Shown: positions 50,681 to 60,090, numbered from the stretch's first letter. The stretch is 64,000 nucleotides of DNA from JALORV01 sp963712485 (GCA_963712485.1 CAVQID010000013.1:1-64000), one strand, 5' to 3'. Translations and numbers: made by a program. The notes: generated by a model not told the origin, from the sequence alone.

Positions 50681-51015
50681 TGTGGCGCCTGCCCCGCGCG
50701 GGCGGCGGCAAACCTGCGCAGCAGTCCGGCCACGGCTTCGTCGATCGCGACCTGCGTGGCCTCTTCGCCGATGATCCCGGCGGCGCGATCGCGCAGCACG
50801 TAGTGGGCTTTCAACAGCGTGTGCAGCTTCTCGAAGGCAAGTGCATTGCTGCGCGTGCAGACGCTGGCGTCATTTTCCAGCGCCCGTCGCAGTTGCGCGC
50901 GGTCGAGGATGTCGATGCCGCAGAGCGCCGCCATCTTGGCGATCTCCCGGTCGACCTCGCTGAACTGGTGTTGCCACAGATCTTCCCTGCTCAACCGCTC
51001 GGCGGTCATGGCCAT
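50677..51015 (-). CDS. Hypothetical helical protein
   Basis: About 112 aa from ATG 51015 (AAGGG upstream); ATGs at 51009 and 51042 are alternatives. It is mostly helical and rich in Ala/Arg/Leu, with LWQHQFSEVDREIAKMAALCGIDILDRAQLRRAL and an ending GLLRRFAAARAGQAPQ. I do not recognise it with certainty. It is the upstream partner of the SpoIIAA-like gene. Confidence 0.7.
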   Translation of the reverse strand: MAMTAERLSREDLWQHQFSEVDREIAKMAALCGIDILDRAQLRRALENDASVCTRSNALAFEKLHTLLKAHYVLRDRAAGIIGEEATQVAIDEAVAGLLRRFAAARAGQAPQ

Positions 51016-51099
51016 TTTCCCTTGCGTGATTCCTGCCTGCACACTCTACAAGGCCGCGCCTGAGGGCTAAGCAGGTCCGGTCAATGTAACCTCGATTAC

Positions 51100-52347
51100 G
51101 TGGATCGCCCGCCTCCAGCCACTCCGCTCCCGTCGTACGCCGGTGTCACGCCTGTCCTGACGCGGGGGCAGGCCACGTGGCTGGTGGTCGGGCTGTCAAT
51201 GATCCAGCCGCTTTCGACCGACCTGTACCTGCCGACGCTGCCCGGCATCGCGACTGCGTTCGACGCCACGGCCGCCGACGTGCAGTGGACACTGTCGGCG
51301 TTCATCGCGACGTTCGGCGTATGGCAACTGGTCGCCGGGCCGATGTCCGACCGCTACGGTCGCCGCCCTGTCATCCTGCTGGGCGCACTGACCTACGGGT
51401 TCGCCAGCCTGCTGTGCATGGCTGCGCCGTCAGTCGCCGCACTGGTCGGCGGGCGCATGCTGCAGGCGATCGGCGCCTGCACCAGCCTGGTCGGCGTGCG
51501 CGGAATGGTGCGTGATCTTTACACGCCGATCGAAGGCGCACGCCTGCTCGCCGGCGCAGCGACCTTCATGAGTCTCGCGCCACTGATCGGACCGCTGGTC
51601 GGTGCGGGCCTGTACGAGGCGTTTGGATGGCGCTCCTCGTTCGCGGTGATGTCGGCGTTCGCGGTGCTGGTGCTGCTATCGAGCCGGGCGGTACTCAGGG
51701 AAACACAGCAGGAGCCCAACCGGCACGCCCTTGCGCTGCGGCCGATGCTCGGGACTTACGCATCGGTGCTGCGCTCGCCGGCCTTCCGCGCCTACACGCT
51801 GGCTTCGGCAGCGAGCTATGCCGGGGTGTTCGCGTTCATCTCCGGATCGTCTTTCGTGCTGATTCGCGTCCTCGGCCTGTCGCCGACCGAATTTGCGCTG
51901 TCGTTTTCGACGATGGTCAGCGGTTACCTTGTCGGCACGCTGGTCTGTCGACGCCTGGTGAATCGCGGGCTGCAGCTGACGATCCAGGTCGGCGCCGTGC
52001 TGCAGTTCGCTGCCGGACTGGCGCTCGCCGCGGGTGCGATGGCTGGAGTGCATGTCGTCGCCGCAATCACGGTGCCGATGTTCGCCTTTGGCGCGTCGCA
52101 CGGCATCGTGCAGTCGCCGGCGCAATCCGGCGCGGTCGCCCCGTTCAAGCACGCGGCGGGTGCGGCAGCAGCATTGCTGGGCTTCTTCATGATGCTTTGT
52201 GCCGCAGCCGTCGGCATCTGGATCGGCGCCAGCTACAACGGCACCGTGTATCCGCTGACCCTGACCATCGCGGCCTGCTCGGCACTGACCTGCCTGGTCG
52301 CCTGCACGCTCGTGCGCCGCGATGGCGACGTCTCGCATCATGGCTGA
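51100..52347 (+). CDS. MFS multidrug transporter (Bcr/CflA family)
   Basis: 415 aa, about 12 hydrophobic segments. STDLYLPTLPGIATAF in the first loop, GPMSDRYGRRPVILLGALTYG (MFS motif A), RMLQAIGACTSLVGVRGMVRDLY are Bcr/CflA landmarks; these export drugs or metabolites by H+ antiport. GTG at 51100 is the start; no clear Shine-Dalgarno is present. Its last 26 bases overlap miaA. Confidence 0.9.
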   Translation: MDRPPPATPLPSYAGVTPVLTRGQATWLVVGLSMIQPLSTDLYLPTLPGIATAFDATAADVQWTLSAFIATFGVWQLVAGPMSDRYGRRPVILLGALTYGFASLLCMAAPSVAALVGGRMLQAIGACTSLVGVRGMVRDLYTPIEGARLLAGAATFMSLAPLIGPLVGAGLYEAFGWRSSFAVMSAFAVLVLLSSRAVLRETQQEPNRHALALRPMLGTYASVLRSPAFRAYTLASAASYAGVFAFISGSSFVLIRVLGLSPTEFALSFSTMVSGYLVGTLVCRRLVNRGLQLTIQVGAVLQFAAGLALAAGAMAGVHVVAAITVPMFAFGASHGIVQSPAQSGAVAPFKHAAGAAAALLGFFMMLCAAAVGIWIGASYNGTVYPLTLTIAACSALTCLVACTLVRRDGDVSHHG

Positions 52348-53263
52348 AGCGTTGCTGCTGCTCGGTCCGACCGGCAGCGGCAAGAGCGCGCTCGCGCTGG
52401 AGCTCGCGCAGCAGCGCTCCATCGAGATCATCAGCGTCGATTCGGCGCAGGTTTACCGCGGCCTCGACATCGGTTCGGCGAAGCCCACGACGGCGGAGCG
52501 CTCCGCCGTCGCACACCACCTGATCGACATCCGCGACGCCGCCGAACGCTACTCCGCGGCGGAATTCGTCGACGACGCCCGGTCCGCCATTGCCGAAGTC
52601 CGTGCCCGCGGCAATCTGCCGTTGCTGGTGGGCGGCACGATGCTGTACGCGAAGGCGCTGCGCGACGGGCTTTCCGATCTGCCGCCCGCGAGCCCGGCGA
52701 TCCGGGCGGCGCTCGAGGTCGAGGCGAAGAGTTCGGGCTGGCCCGCGCTGCATGCACGACTTGCGCGCCTGGATCCCGAAACCGCGGCGCGCCTTGCGCC
52801 CAATGATGCGCAGCGCGTCCAGCGCGCACTCGAAATCTGCCAGATCACCGGCACACCGATGTCGGCCCTGCTCGCGCGAGGTGCTGGCACCCCGCCGCGG
52901 CTCGATGTCGTGGCGCTGGTTCCATCGGATCGGGCACTGCTGCATCGTCGCATCGAGCGGCGCTTCGACGAGATGCTCAGTCACGGCTTCGTCGATGAAG
53001 TGCAGGCGCTGAAACGACGCGGTGACCTGTCGCCCGATCTGCCGTCGATGCGGTGCGTCGGCTACCGTCAGGCCTGGCGCTACCTCGATGGTGTCGGCAC
53101 GCTGGCGGACTTTCGCCTCGCGGCGATTGCCGCAACCCGACAGCTCGCCAAGCGACAAATGACCTGGCTACGGTCGCTCGCCGCCGATCACGTCGTCGAC
53201 CCGCAAAAGGACGACGCGCTTAGGCTTCTCTCGCATCGACTCGGCGCGCTGGAAGCGGACTGA
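52322..53263 (+). CDS. miaA: tRNA dimethylallyltransferase
   Basis: 313 aa; adds dimethylallyl to A37 of UNN-reading tRNAs. P-loop LLGPTGSGKSALALELA, ISVDSAQVYRGLDIGSAKPT, HHLIDIRD, LVGGTMLYAKALRDGLSDLPPA, RVQRALEI, GYRQAWRYLDG, and RQLAKRQMTWLRS are all family signatures. ATG 52322 lies within the MFS gene; ATG 52340 (MAEALLLLGPT) is equally plausible. mutL-miaA are usually adjacent; here four genes' worth of sequence lies between them. Confidence 0.95.
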   Translation: MATSRIMAEALLLLGPTGSGKSALALELAQQRSIEIISVDSAQVYRGLDIGSAKPTTAERSAVAHHLIDIRDAAERYSAAEFVDDARSAIAEVRARGNLPLLVGGTMLYAKALRDGLSDLPPASPAIRAALEVEAKSSGWPALHARLARLDPETAARLAPNDAQRVQRALEICQITGTPMSALLARGAGTPPRLDVVALVPSDRALLHRRIERRFDEMLSHGFVDEVQALKRRGDLSPDLPSMRCVGYRQAWRYLDGVGTLADFRLAAIAATRQLAKRQMTWLRSLAADHVVDPQKDDALRLLSHRLGALEAD

Positions 53264-53412
53264 CGGCGCGGCCCGCAGCGGTGTGAATTTTCGACATGTG
53301 CGGGCCGGCAGAGTCAGCAACGCCGTTGCTCACTATCGCGGCGCAGACACCGCACTCATCGACGACACTGCCATCGTGCTGCAAGAGAAACAGGCAGCCT
53401 GCGGAGGTCAAG

Positions 53413-53706
53413 ATGAAACGTGATCATTTCCATGCCAAGCCACCAAGACAGTGCGGGCGCGTCGGCGCTGCCTTGATCGCGGCCGCGCTCGGCGGGCTGG
53501 TCGGCGCACAACTCGACTTTTCCTCGCTGGACGCGGAGGTGACTACGTCGCCCGCGTTGCGCCCGACCTTCCACGAGTCGGTGTTCGCCGGCGACCGCGG
53601 CGCTTCAGCGGTACCGGATCACGCGCTGCTTTCGGCGAGCGATGTCGAGCGCGCGCTGCCGGTGCCGTCGCGCACCGCCGGAATGACCGTTAGCGCCGCG
53701 TCCTGA
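53413..53706 (+). CDS. Hypothetical exported protein
   Basis: 97 aa with a basic start, hydrophobic segment (VGAALIAAALGGLVGAQL, about 17-34), and a short Ser/Ala/Pro-rich mature part lacking structure. GGAGG at 7 bases supports the ATG. No family recognised. It lies between miaA and the convergent purM-like gene. Confidence 0.6.
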   Translation: MKRDHFHAKPPRQCGRVGAALIAAALGGLVGAQLDFSSLDAEVTTSPALRPTFHESVFAGDRGASAVPDHALLSASDVERALPVPSRTAGMTVSAAS

Positions 53707-53717
53707 GCGTCGCGCGC

Positions 53718-54821
53718 TCAGGCGCGGACATGCAGGTCGTCACCGGCGAAAACCAGATCGAGCGGCTCGATGATGACCCGCCGGGGACCGGATTCCACTG
53801 AGCCGGCGTGCCAGGCGAGAACGTCGCAGTTGGCGGCAATCTCGACACAACGAGCGGTGTGCCGTGCCGGAACGAACAGCGCAAAACCGGCGCCCATGTT
53901 GAGGGTGCCATAGGCCTCGCGGTGGTCAATGCCGGCCTGCGCCCGGATGAAATCGAGCACCGGCGGAACCGGCGGCAGGGTGTCGATGCGATACGTGAAT
54001 TCGGCGGGATGGCGCATCAGCTTGCGCCATCCGTGACCGGTCACGTTTGCACAGTAGTGCGGCACGATACCGGCCGCCGCCAGCGCCTCGGTGACCGGCG
54101 AATACAGTGTTGTCGGCACCAGCAGCGCCTCGCCGTACGTGGTTCCGTGCGCGAGCCGAGTGCCGTAGCCCTCCGGCAGGCGTTCGGCGAGCTTGCGTGC
54201 GAGCGATACGCCGTTTGCGTGGATGCCACTGGCGGCCAGCAGGACGATCGCGTCTCCGGCACCGAGCCGCTCACCCAATGTGAGCCTTGATTTCGGGCGC
54301 ACAATTCCCACGCAAGACGCCGCCAGATCAATACGGCCCGCCTCGACCACACCGGCGAGCGCGGGGGTTTCGCCGCCGCCCCACGCTACCCCGCTGCGAT
54401 CACAGGCAGAACGCCATCCGTCGACCAGATCACGCGCACGCTCTGCGTCGGCAAACCAGTCGCTGCCGCCGGTGGCCCAGTATGCGTGCACCGACACGGG
54501 GGTGGCACCGACCGTGATGATGTCGTTGAGGGCCATTGCCAGCGTGTCCTGCGCGATGAGGTCGTAATAGGTGCGACCGGTGATCGCACGGACCGCATCG
54601 GCGACCAGCGCCTTGGTGCCGAGGCACTCGGTGATCGAGGCCAGGTAGAAGTCGCCGCAGTCGACGACATAGGCCGACTCGCCGCGCGAGGCACTCACCT
54701 CCGAAAGCCCGTGCTGCGCCAGATTCCCGGCGGTCGCGGCAGCCGCCTGCTGCGCACGGATCTTCAGGGGGTCGATACTGGCGTAGTCGACGCCCGCCTG
54801 CTTGTAGTCGAGTGGATTCAT
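53718..54821 (-). CDS. purM: Divergent AIR synthase (PurM)-like protein
   Basis: 367 aa. Recognisable PurM fold: YKQAGVDYASIDPLKIR at the start, ALNDIITVGATPVSVHAYWATGG, WGGGETPALAGVV, SCVGIV, SGIHANGVSLARKLAE, and NMGAGFALFVPA. It departs from ordinary PurM: the usual SGTDGVGTK loop is replaced by ITECLGTK, and the TGGG(I/L) loop reads TGHGWRKL. It sits where canonical purM normally lies, divergent from hda. It may be the functional cyclo-ligase of purine synthesis from another lineage, or a related enzyme; see findings. Confidence 0.72.
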   Translation of the reverse strand: MNPLDYKQAGVDYASIDPLKIRAQQAAAATAGNLAQHGLSEVSASRGESAYVVDCGDFYLASITECLGTKALVADAVRAITGRTYYDLIAQDTLAMALNDIITVGATPVSVHAYWATGGSDWFADAERARDLVDGWRSACDRSGVAWGGGETPALAGVVEAGRIDLAASCVGIVRPKSRLTLGERLGAGDAIVLLAASGIHANGVSLARKLAERLPEGYGTRLAHGTTYGEALLVPTTLYSPVTEALAAAGIVPHYCANVTGHGWRKLMRHPAEFTYRIDTLPPVPPVLDFIRAQAGIDHREAYGTLNMGAGFALFVPARHTARCVEIAANCDVLAWHAGSVESGPRRVIIEPLDLVFAGDDLHVRA

Positions 54822-54925
54822 GGACGGGTCGGCCACGTGTGGCCCGGTAGACTTGCCGTTTGCCGCGTGCGGAACGCAAGAAACGCAATTGTAAGGCGCG
54901 GCCCTGAGCCTGCGGCCTAGGACTC

Positions 54926-55594
54926 ATGACCCAACCACCGCGACAGCTGGCGCTCGATCTTCTGCAGCCGCTGCGTCCCACACTCGAAAACTTCGTGGTC
55001 GGCCGCAATGTCGAAGCGGCTGCGGCGCTGCGCGACGTCATGCTGGGACGGGGAGAACGCTTCATCTTCCTGTGGGGAGCCGACGGCTGCGGTCGAACCC
55101 ATCTGCTCCAGGCACTCGCCGCGAGCGGCGCAAGTCGCTCGATGGACCCGGTGAGCCCGCCGGTCGACTTCGATCCGAAGGTGCGGCTCTACCTCGCCGA
55201 CGACGTCGATCGTTACGACGACCTGCGTCAGCAGCGGCTCTTCGTGCTGCAAAACGAAATCAGGGCGTCACGCGATGCGACACTCGTTGCGAGTGGCAGC
55301 GCGCCACCGGCGCAGCTCGGGTTGCGCGACGACATCCGCACGCGGCTCGCCTGGGGACTCGTGTACCAGCTGCACGGCCTCACCGACGCGGAAAAAGAGA
55401 CCGCACTGCGCGCCCACGCAGCTTCGCGCGGAGTCGCACTTTCGCCGGAAGTGCTGGGGTACCTGCTGACACACCTGCCGCGCGACATGCGCACACAGGT
55501 CGCGATACTCGATGCGCTCGACGCCTATGCACTGGCTGCGAAGCGGCCGATCACGATGCCGCTCGTTCGCGACTGGGCCCAGGGAAGTCTCTAG
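54926..55594 (+). CDS. hda: DnaA regulatory inactivator Hda
   Basis: 222-aa AAA+ protein that, with the DNA clamp, stimulates DnaA-ATP hydrolysis. The N-terminal clamp-binding motif QLALDL (7-12), a DnaA-like ATPase core with FLWGADGCGRTHLLQAL (the GRTH form of the P-loop seen in Hda), LYLADDVDRYDD, and the arginine-rich sensor region LPRDMRTQVAILDALD. Normal length. Divergent from the purM-like gene. Confidence 0.92.
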   Translation: MTQPPRQLALDLLQPLRPTLENFVVGRNVEAAAALRDVMLGRGERFIFLWGADGCGRTHLLQALAASGASRSMDPVSPPVDFDPKVRLYLADDVDRYDDLRQQRLFVLQNEIRASRDATLVASGSAPPAQLGLRDDIRTRLAWGLVYQLHGLTDAEKETALRAHAASRGVALSPEVLGYLLTHLPRDMRTQVAILDALDAYALAAKRPITMPLVRDWAQGSL

Positions 55595-55633
55595 TGGCCC
55601 GATGCCATCGTCGGGCGATGACGGGATAAGTTC

Positions 55634-55639
55634 TAGAAT
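55634..55639 (+). promoter_or_regulatory. -10 box 7 bases before the HAD-phosphatase start
   Basis: TAGAAT followed by CGCGCCG and ATG at 55647, again implying a leaderless transcript. Confidence 0.4.
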
Positions 55640-55646
55640 CGCGCCG

Positions 55647-56321
55647 ATGCATCTTGCGCTCTTCGACCTGGACCACACGCTCCTGCCCATCGACAGCGCC
55701 GACACGTGGTCGCACCACGTCGTACGGCGTGGCGGACTCGATCCTGCAGACTACGACGCGCGCATCCGCCGCTTTGCCGACGAATACCGTGCCGGCACCT
55801 TCGACGTCGACGCCTACGTGCGCTTCCAGATGGAGCTGCTGGCCGCCTTTCCACGGGCGTCGCTGGACGCATGGCATGAGGAATTCATGGAGCGGCATGT
55901 CACCCCGGCAGTGCGCGAGCAGGCCCGCGCTCTGGTCAAGCGGCACCGTTCCCAGGGCCACGAACTCGCGTTGGTCACCGGGACCAATGCCTACGTCGTC
56001 ACACCGATTGCGCGCGCCTTCGGCATCGACAATGTGCTCGCGGTGGAGCCGGAACAATCCGACGGCCGGTTCACCGGCGGCATCGTGGGCACGCACACCT
56101 ACCAGGATGGCAAGGTCCGCAAGGTCGAAGAGTGGCTCGCGCAGCGCGGCCGGACGCTGGCCGACACGATCACCACGTTCTACAGCGATTCGATCAACGA
56201 TTTGCCGCTGCTTGAACGGGTCACCCATCCGGTCGTGACCAACGGCGATGCGCGCCTGCTTGCCGTCGCTCGCGAACGCGGCTGGCCCATGCTGCAGTTA
56301 TTCGGGACGGCGCATGCCTAG
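55647..56321 (+). CDS. HAD-IB family phosphatase
   Basis: 224 aa. HAD motifs: FDLDHTLLP (D7, D9), LVTGTNAYVV (motif II), KVRKVEEW (motif III Lys) and YSDSINDLPLLE (motif IV). Similar to SerB-like/HAD-IB hydrolases found next to pcnB in betaproteobacteria; histidinol-phosphatase activity is sometimes proposed, unproven here. pcnB follows after 35 bases. Confidence 0.88.
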   Translation: MHLALFDLDHTLLPIDSADTWSHHVVRRGGLDPADYDARIRRFADEYRAGTFDVDAYVRFQMELLAAFPRASLDAWHEEFMERHVTPAVREQARALVKRHRSQGHELALVTGTNAYVVTPIARAFGIDNVLAVEPEQSDGRFTGGIVGTHTYQDGKVRKVEEWLAQRGRTLADTITTFYSDSINDLPLLERVTHPVVTNGDARLLAVARERGWPMLQLFGTAHA

Positions 56322-56356
56322 TCGCTCGATGCCCCTAGCCAGGAAGGCCTGAGCGC

Positions 56357-57742
56357 ATGATCAAGCGTGTGATCGAGCGCGTGTCGACGCTGTTCTCGCG
56401 TCGGCCGCGCAAGCCCCGCGATCCGAAGCGGGTGCCGCCGGCCGAACACGGCATCGATCCGCAACTGGTGGCCCGCTCGGCGCTGCGGGTCTGCGAAACA
56501 CTGCAGAAGGCGGGACACCGCGCCTACCTGGTCGGCGGTGCGGTCCGCGACCTGCTGCTCGGTGTCGCCCCCAAGGACTTCGATGTCGCCACGGACGCCA
56601 CCCCGGAGCAGGTGAAATCGCACTTCAGGCGCGCGATCATCATCGGCCGGCGTTTTCGCCTGGTGCATGTGATGTTCGGACAGGAAACCATCGAAGTCTC
56701 GACGTTCCGTGCACTCGAAAATCCGGACCGGCAGACCGACGAACACGGCCGCGTGCTCGCCGACAATCTGTTCGGCGAGCAGCACGAGGACGCGGCCCGG
56801 CGCGACTTCACGATCAACGCGCTCTACTACGACCCGACGACGCGCGAGGTCATCGACTATCACGATGGCGTCAAGGACCTGCGGCGCAAGCGGCTGCGGA
56901 TGATCGGGGACCCGGCGACACGCTACCGCGAGGATCCTGTGCGCATGCTGCGAGCCGTGCGCTTTGCTGCGAAGCTCGGGTTCGAGATCGACGAGGCCAC
57001 GCGCGAGCCGATTCCACGCCTGGCCCAGCTGGTGGAAAACATTCCGGCGGCACGCCTCTTCGACGAGATGCTGAAGCTGTTGACGAGCGGGCATTCGGTG
57101 GCGTGCATCGCGCGTCTGCGCATGGAAGGCCTGCACCACGGCCTGCTGCCCCTGCTCGATGTCATCCTGGAACAGCCAGCGGGCGAACGGTTCGTGCTGC
57201 AGGCACTGGCCCGCACCGACGAGCGCGTGCTCGGCGGCAAGTCGATCTCGCCGGGATTCCTGTTTGCGACGCTGCTCTGGCACGACGTGCTCGTGAAGTG
57301 GAATGCCCGCATTGCCCGGGGCGAACACCGCATCCCGGCACTCAACAGTGCGATCGACGACACCGTCGACGCGCAGACCGAGAAACTGGCGATCCAGCGG
57401 CGCTTTGTCTCTGACATGCGGGAGATCTGGAGCCTGCAGCCGCGGTTCGAGCGACGCACCGGTCGATCGGCGTTCCGGCTGATCGAGCACCTGCGTTTTC
57501 GCGCCGGTTATGATTTCCTGTTGCTGCGCGCGGCCGCGGACGAAATACCCGCGGAACTGGCGGACTGGTGGACCCGTTTCTCGCACGCCAGCCACGAAGA
57601 GCGCGAGCGGCTGGTCGAAGAGGCGGGGCGCAGTGCACCGCCGGCGGAAACGGCAGGACGCAAGCGGCGACGACGCTCGCGTGGCAAAGGGGGTGAACGT
57701 CGTGAAACGACGGACACGGGGAACGGAACCAGCGTTGCTTGA
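56357..57742 (+). CDS. pcnB: Poly(A) polymerase I
   Basis: 461-aa nucleotidyltransferase adding 3' poly(A) tails that promote RNA decay. Catalytic core AYLVGGAVRDLLLGVAPKDFDVATDA (about 55-80), TFRALENPDR, RRDFTINALYYDP, RMIGDPATRYREDPVRMLRAVRFAAKLGFEID, and a basic C-terminal tail (RKRRRRSRGK) typical of PcnB and not of CCA-adding enzymes. It is coupled to folK after a short gap. Confidence 0.94.
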   Translation: MIKRVIERVSTLFSRRPRKPRDPKRVPPAEHGIDPQLVARSALRVCETLQKAGHRAYLVGGAVRDLLLGVAPKDFDVATDATPEQVKSHFRRAIIIGRRFRLVHVMFGQETIEVSTFRALENPDRQTDEHGRVLADNLFGEQHEDAARRDFTINALYYDPTTREVIDYHDGVKDLRRKRLRMIGDPATRYREDPVRMLRAVRFAAKLGFEIDEATREPIPRLAQLVENIPAARLFDEMLKLLTSGHSVACIARLRMEGLHHGLLPLLDVILEQPAGERFVLQALARTDERVLGGKSISPGFLFATLLWHDVLVKWNARIARGEHRIPALNSAIDDTVDAQTEKLAIQRRFVSDMREIWSLQPRFERRTGRSAFRLIEHLRFRAGYDFLLLRAAADEIPAELADWWTRFSHASHEERERLVEEAGRSAPPAETAGRKRRRRSRGKGGERRETTDTGNGTSVA

Positions 57743-57751
57743 CGGCCAACA

Positions 57752-58252
57752 GTGAAGCGCACCGCGTTCATCGGATTGGGTTCGAATCAGGGCGATGTCG
57801 TCGAGGCACTGAACTCGGCGATCGAGTCTCTGCGCTCGATCGAGCAGACCGAATTCACTGCGGTTTCACCGTACTACCGCTCGGCACCGATCGACGCGCC
57901 CGGACCGGACTTCCTGAACGCCGTCGTCAAGGTCGAGACTGCGCTCGAACCCTATGCGCTGCTGCTGCACCTGCTCGACATCGAGCTGATGCTCGGCCGC
58001 AAGCGCCGCGGCCTGAAGAAAAATGCACCGCGCAATGTCGATCTCGACCTGCTCCTGGTCGGCGACATGATCATCCAGAGCACGCCGCTGACGCTGCCGC
58101 ACCCGCGGCTGCACCTGCGCGCCTTTGTACTGCGCCCCCTGCTCGACCTCGCACCGGAGATCCGCATCCCGGGACAGGGGCCGGCAGCCGCGTTCCTCGA
58201 TGCGGTCGACGATCAGAAGATCGAACCGTACGAGGCCTCCGCCTCCCCGTAG
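57752..58252 (+). CDS. folK: 2-amino-4-hydroxy-6-hydroxymethyldihydropteridine pyrophosphokinase
   Basis: 166-aa folate-pathway kinase. FIGLGSNQGDVVEALNSAI at the N-terminus, FTAVSPYYRSAPI, PDFLNAVVKVET, and the signature RNVDLDLLLVGD with LPHPRLHLRAFVLRPL. GTG at 57752 is the start, 9 bases after pcnB. panB and panC follow in the same run, a common arrangement. Confidence 0.95.
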   Translation: MKRTAFIGLGSNQGDVVEALNSAIESLRSIEQTEFTAVSPYYRSAPIDAPGPDFLNAVVKVETALEPYALLLHLLDIELMLGRKRRGLKKNAPRNVDLDLLLVGDMIIQSTPLTLPHPRLHLRAFVLRPLLDLAPEIRIPGQGPAAAFLDAVDDQKIEPYEASASP

Positions 58253-58268
58253 CCCGGACCGCGTTGCG

Positions 58269-58625
58269 ATGTCAGGGCTGCCGGTCGTCGCCCAGACGAC
58301 GATCCTGCTGATCGGCTCGAATGTCTTCATGACCTTCGCCTGGTATGTCCACCTGCGCAACCTGAACGACAAGCCACTTTGGATCGCCGCGTTGCTCAGT
58401 TGGGGCATCGCGCTGTTCGAGTACCTGCTGCAGGTCCCGGCCAACCGCGTCGGCTACACCGCGTACTCGCTCGCCCAGCTCAAGATCCTGCAGGAAGTGA
58501 TTACCCTCTCGGTGTTCGTGCCGTTCGCCCTTTTCTACATGAAGGAAGCGCTCCGGCTGGACTACCTGTGGGCGGCGCTGTGCCTGATGGGTGCCGTGTA
58601 CTTCATCTTCCGCGGACCGGCATGA
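58269..58625 (+). CDS. DUF486 family membrane protein
   Basis: 118 aa with four predicted membrane helices: LLIGSNVFMTFAWYVHL, PLWIAALLSWGIALFEYLLQVPANR, YSLAQLKILQEVITLSVFVPFAL, and LDYLWAALCLMGAVYF. This is the DUF486 pattern, resembling half of a drug/metabolite transporter. Function unknown. Its stop overlaps the dgk ATG by four bases. Confidence 0.9.
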   Translation: MSGLPVVAQTTILLIGSNVFMTFAWYVHLRNLNDKPLWIAALLSWGIALFEYLLQVPANRVGYTAYSLAQLKILQEVITLSVFVPFALFYMKEALRLDYLWAALCLMGAVYFIFRGPA

Positions 58626-59263
58626 TCGCCGGGCGCTATCGCTACGTCGCGATCGAGGGCCCCATAGGTGCGGGAAAGACCTCGTTGACGCGCAAGCTCG
58701 CGCGGCACTTCAATGCGCACACGCTGCTGGAGAAACCGGAAGCCAATCCGTTCCTTGAACGGTTCTACAGCGACCGGGCCCGATATGCGCTGTCGACGCA
58801 GCTCTTCTTCCTGTTCCAGCGCGTTCAGCAACTGGGCGACCTGAGGCAGCTGGACATGTTCCGCGACCTGCTGTTTGCCGACTTTCTGCTCGACAAGGAT
58901 CCGCTGTTCGCACGGCTGACGCTCGCCGATGACGAGCTCAAACTGTACGAACAGATCCTTGCGCAGTTGCGGCCGCAGACGCCGCCGCCCGACCTCGTGA
59001 TCTACCTGCAGGCGCCGGCTGATACCCTCGCCGATCGCGTCCTGCGCCGCGGCAACCCGGTCGAGTCACGCATCACTGCGGAATACCTTGCGAACCTCGC
59101 CGACAGCTACTCGCGCTTCTTCCACCAGTACGACGAGGCTCCGGTGCTGATCGTCAATACCGAGAATCTGAATCCGATCGACAATGAGGGCGACTTCACC
59201 CTGCTGCTCGATCGTATTGCGCGATTGCGCGGTCGGCGCGAATACTTCAACCTCGCCGCATGA
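58622..59263 (+). CDS. Deoxynucleoside kinase (dGK/dCK type)
   Basis: 213 aa. P-loop EGPIGAGKTSLTRKLA (about 10-25), LLEKPEANPFLERFY, FFLFQRVQQLGDL, VFRD-like DMFRDLLFADFLLDKD, and YLQAPADTLADRVLRRGNPVE (the lid/ERS region is RGNPVESR). These are the hallmarks of bacterial deoxynucleoside kinases that salvage dG/dA. It is often found with panB/panC/folK in betaproteobacteria. Four-base overlaps on both sides. Confidence 0.88.
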   Translation: MIAGRYRYVAIEGPIGAGKTSLTRKLARHFNAHTLLEKPEANPFLERFYSDRARYALSTQLFFLFQRVQQLGDLRQLDMFRDLLFADFLLDKDPLFARLTLADDELKLYEQILAQLRPQTPPPDLVIYLQAPADTLADRVLRRGNPVESRITAEYLANLADSYSRFFHQYDEAPVLIVNTENLNPIDNEGDFTLLLDRIARLRGRREYFNLAA

Positions 59264-60090
59264 GCACACATCCGCAAACACCCGCTTCGAGCGGACGCAA
59301 GCCCGTCACGCTGCCACGGCTGCGCGAGATGCGCGCGGCCGGCGAGCCGATCGTGATGTTGACCTGCTACGACGCGAGTTTCGCGCGGCTGCTCGATGCG
59401 GCAGGCGTCGACTGCGTGCTCGTTGGCGATTCGCTGGGCATGGTGGTACAGGGACTGGACTCCACACTCCCTGTGACAACGGCCGAAGTGGCCTATCACA
59501 CGCGCTGCGTTGCCCGCGGACTGTCGGCGGCCTGGCTGATTGCCGACATGCCGTTCGGCAGCTACCAGGCCGGCCCGGAACAGGCGCTGGCAAACGCCGT
59601 CGAACTGATGCGGGCAGGCGCGAAGATGGTCAAGCTCGAAGGCGGTGCCTGGCTCGCACCGACGATCGCCTTCCTCGTCGAGCGCGGCATTCCGGTATGC
59701 GCTCATCTGGGGCTGACGCCGCAGTCGGTGCACGCGCTGGGCGGCTATCGAATTCAGGGACGGACCGAGGGTGATGCCGACCGGCTGCTGGCCGACGCGC
59801 GCGCACTCGACGCGGCGGGCGCGGCCATGATGGTGCTTGAACTGATCCCATCAGCGCTGGCGAGCCGGGTCACCCAGGCGGTCGGCATGGCCACGATCGG
59901 CATCGGCGCCGGCGCCGACGTTTCCGGACAGGTCCTCGTGTTGCACGACATGCTCGACGTCTACCCCGGCCGCAAGCCGCGTTTCGTTCGCAACTTCATG
60001 GATGGCCAGGCCAGCATCGGCGATGCGATCACGGCCTACGTGACGGCGGTCAAGGAGCGCACCTTCCCGGCGCCCGAGCACGGCTACTGA
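59260..60090 (+). CDS. panB: 3-methyl-2-oxobutanoate hydroxymethyltransferase
   Basis: 276 aa; first committed step of pantothenate synthesis. MLTCYDASFARLLDAAGVD, VGDSLGMVVQG, TTAEVAYHTRCVARG, DMPFGSYQ, KLEGGAWLAPTI, VCAHLGLTPQSVHALGGYRIQGR, and IGIGAGADVSGQVLVLHDMLD are diagnostic. The ATG overlaps the kinase stop. Confidence 0.97.
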   Translation: MSTHPQTPASSGRKPVTLPRLREMRAAGEPIVMLTCYDASFARLLDAAGVDCVLVGDSLGMVVQGLDSTLPVTTAEVAYHTRCVARGLSAAWLIADMPFGSYQAGPEQALANAVELMRAGAKMVKLEGGAWLAPTIAFLVERGIPVCAHLGLTPQSVHALGGYRIQGRTEGDADRLLADARALDAAGAAMMVLELIPSALASRVTQAVGMATIGIGAGADVSGQVLVLHDMLDVYPGRKPRFVRNFMDGQASIGDAITAYVTAVKERTFPAPEHGY

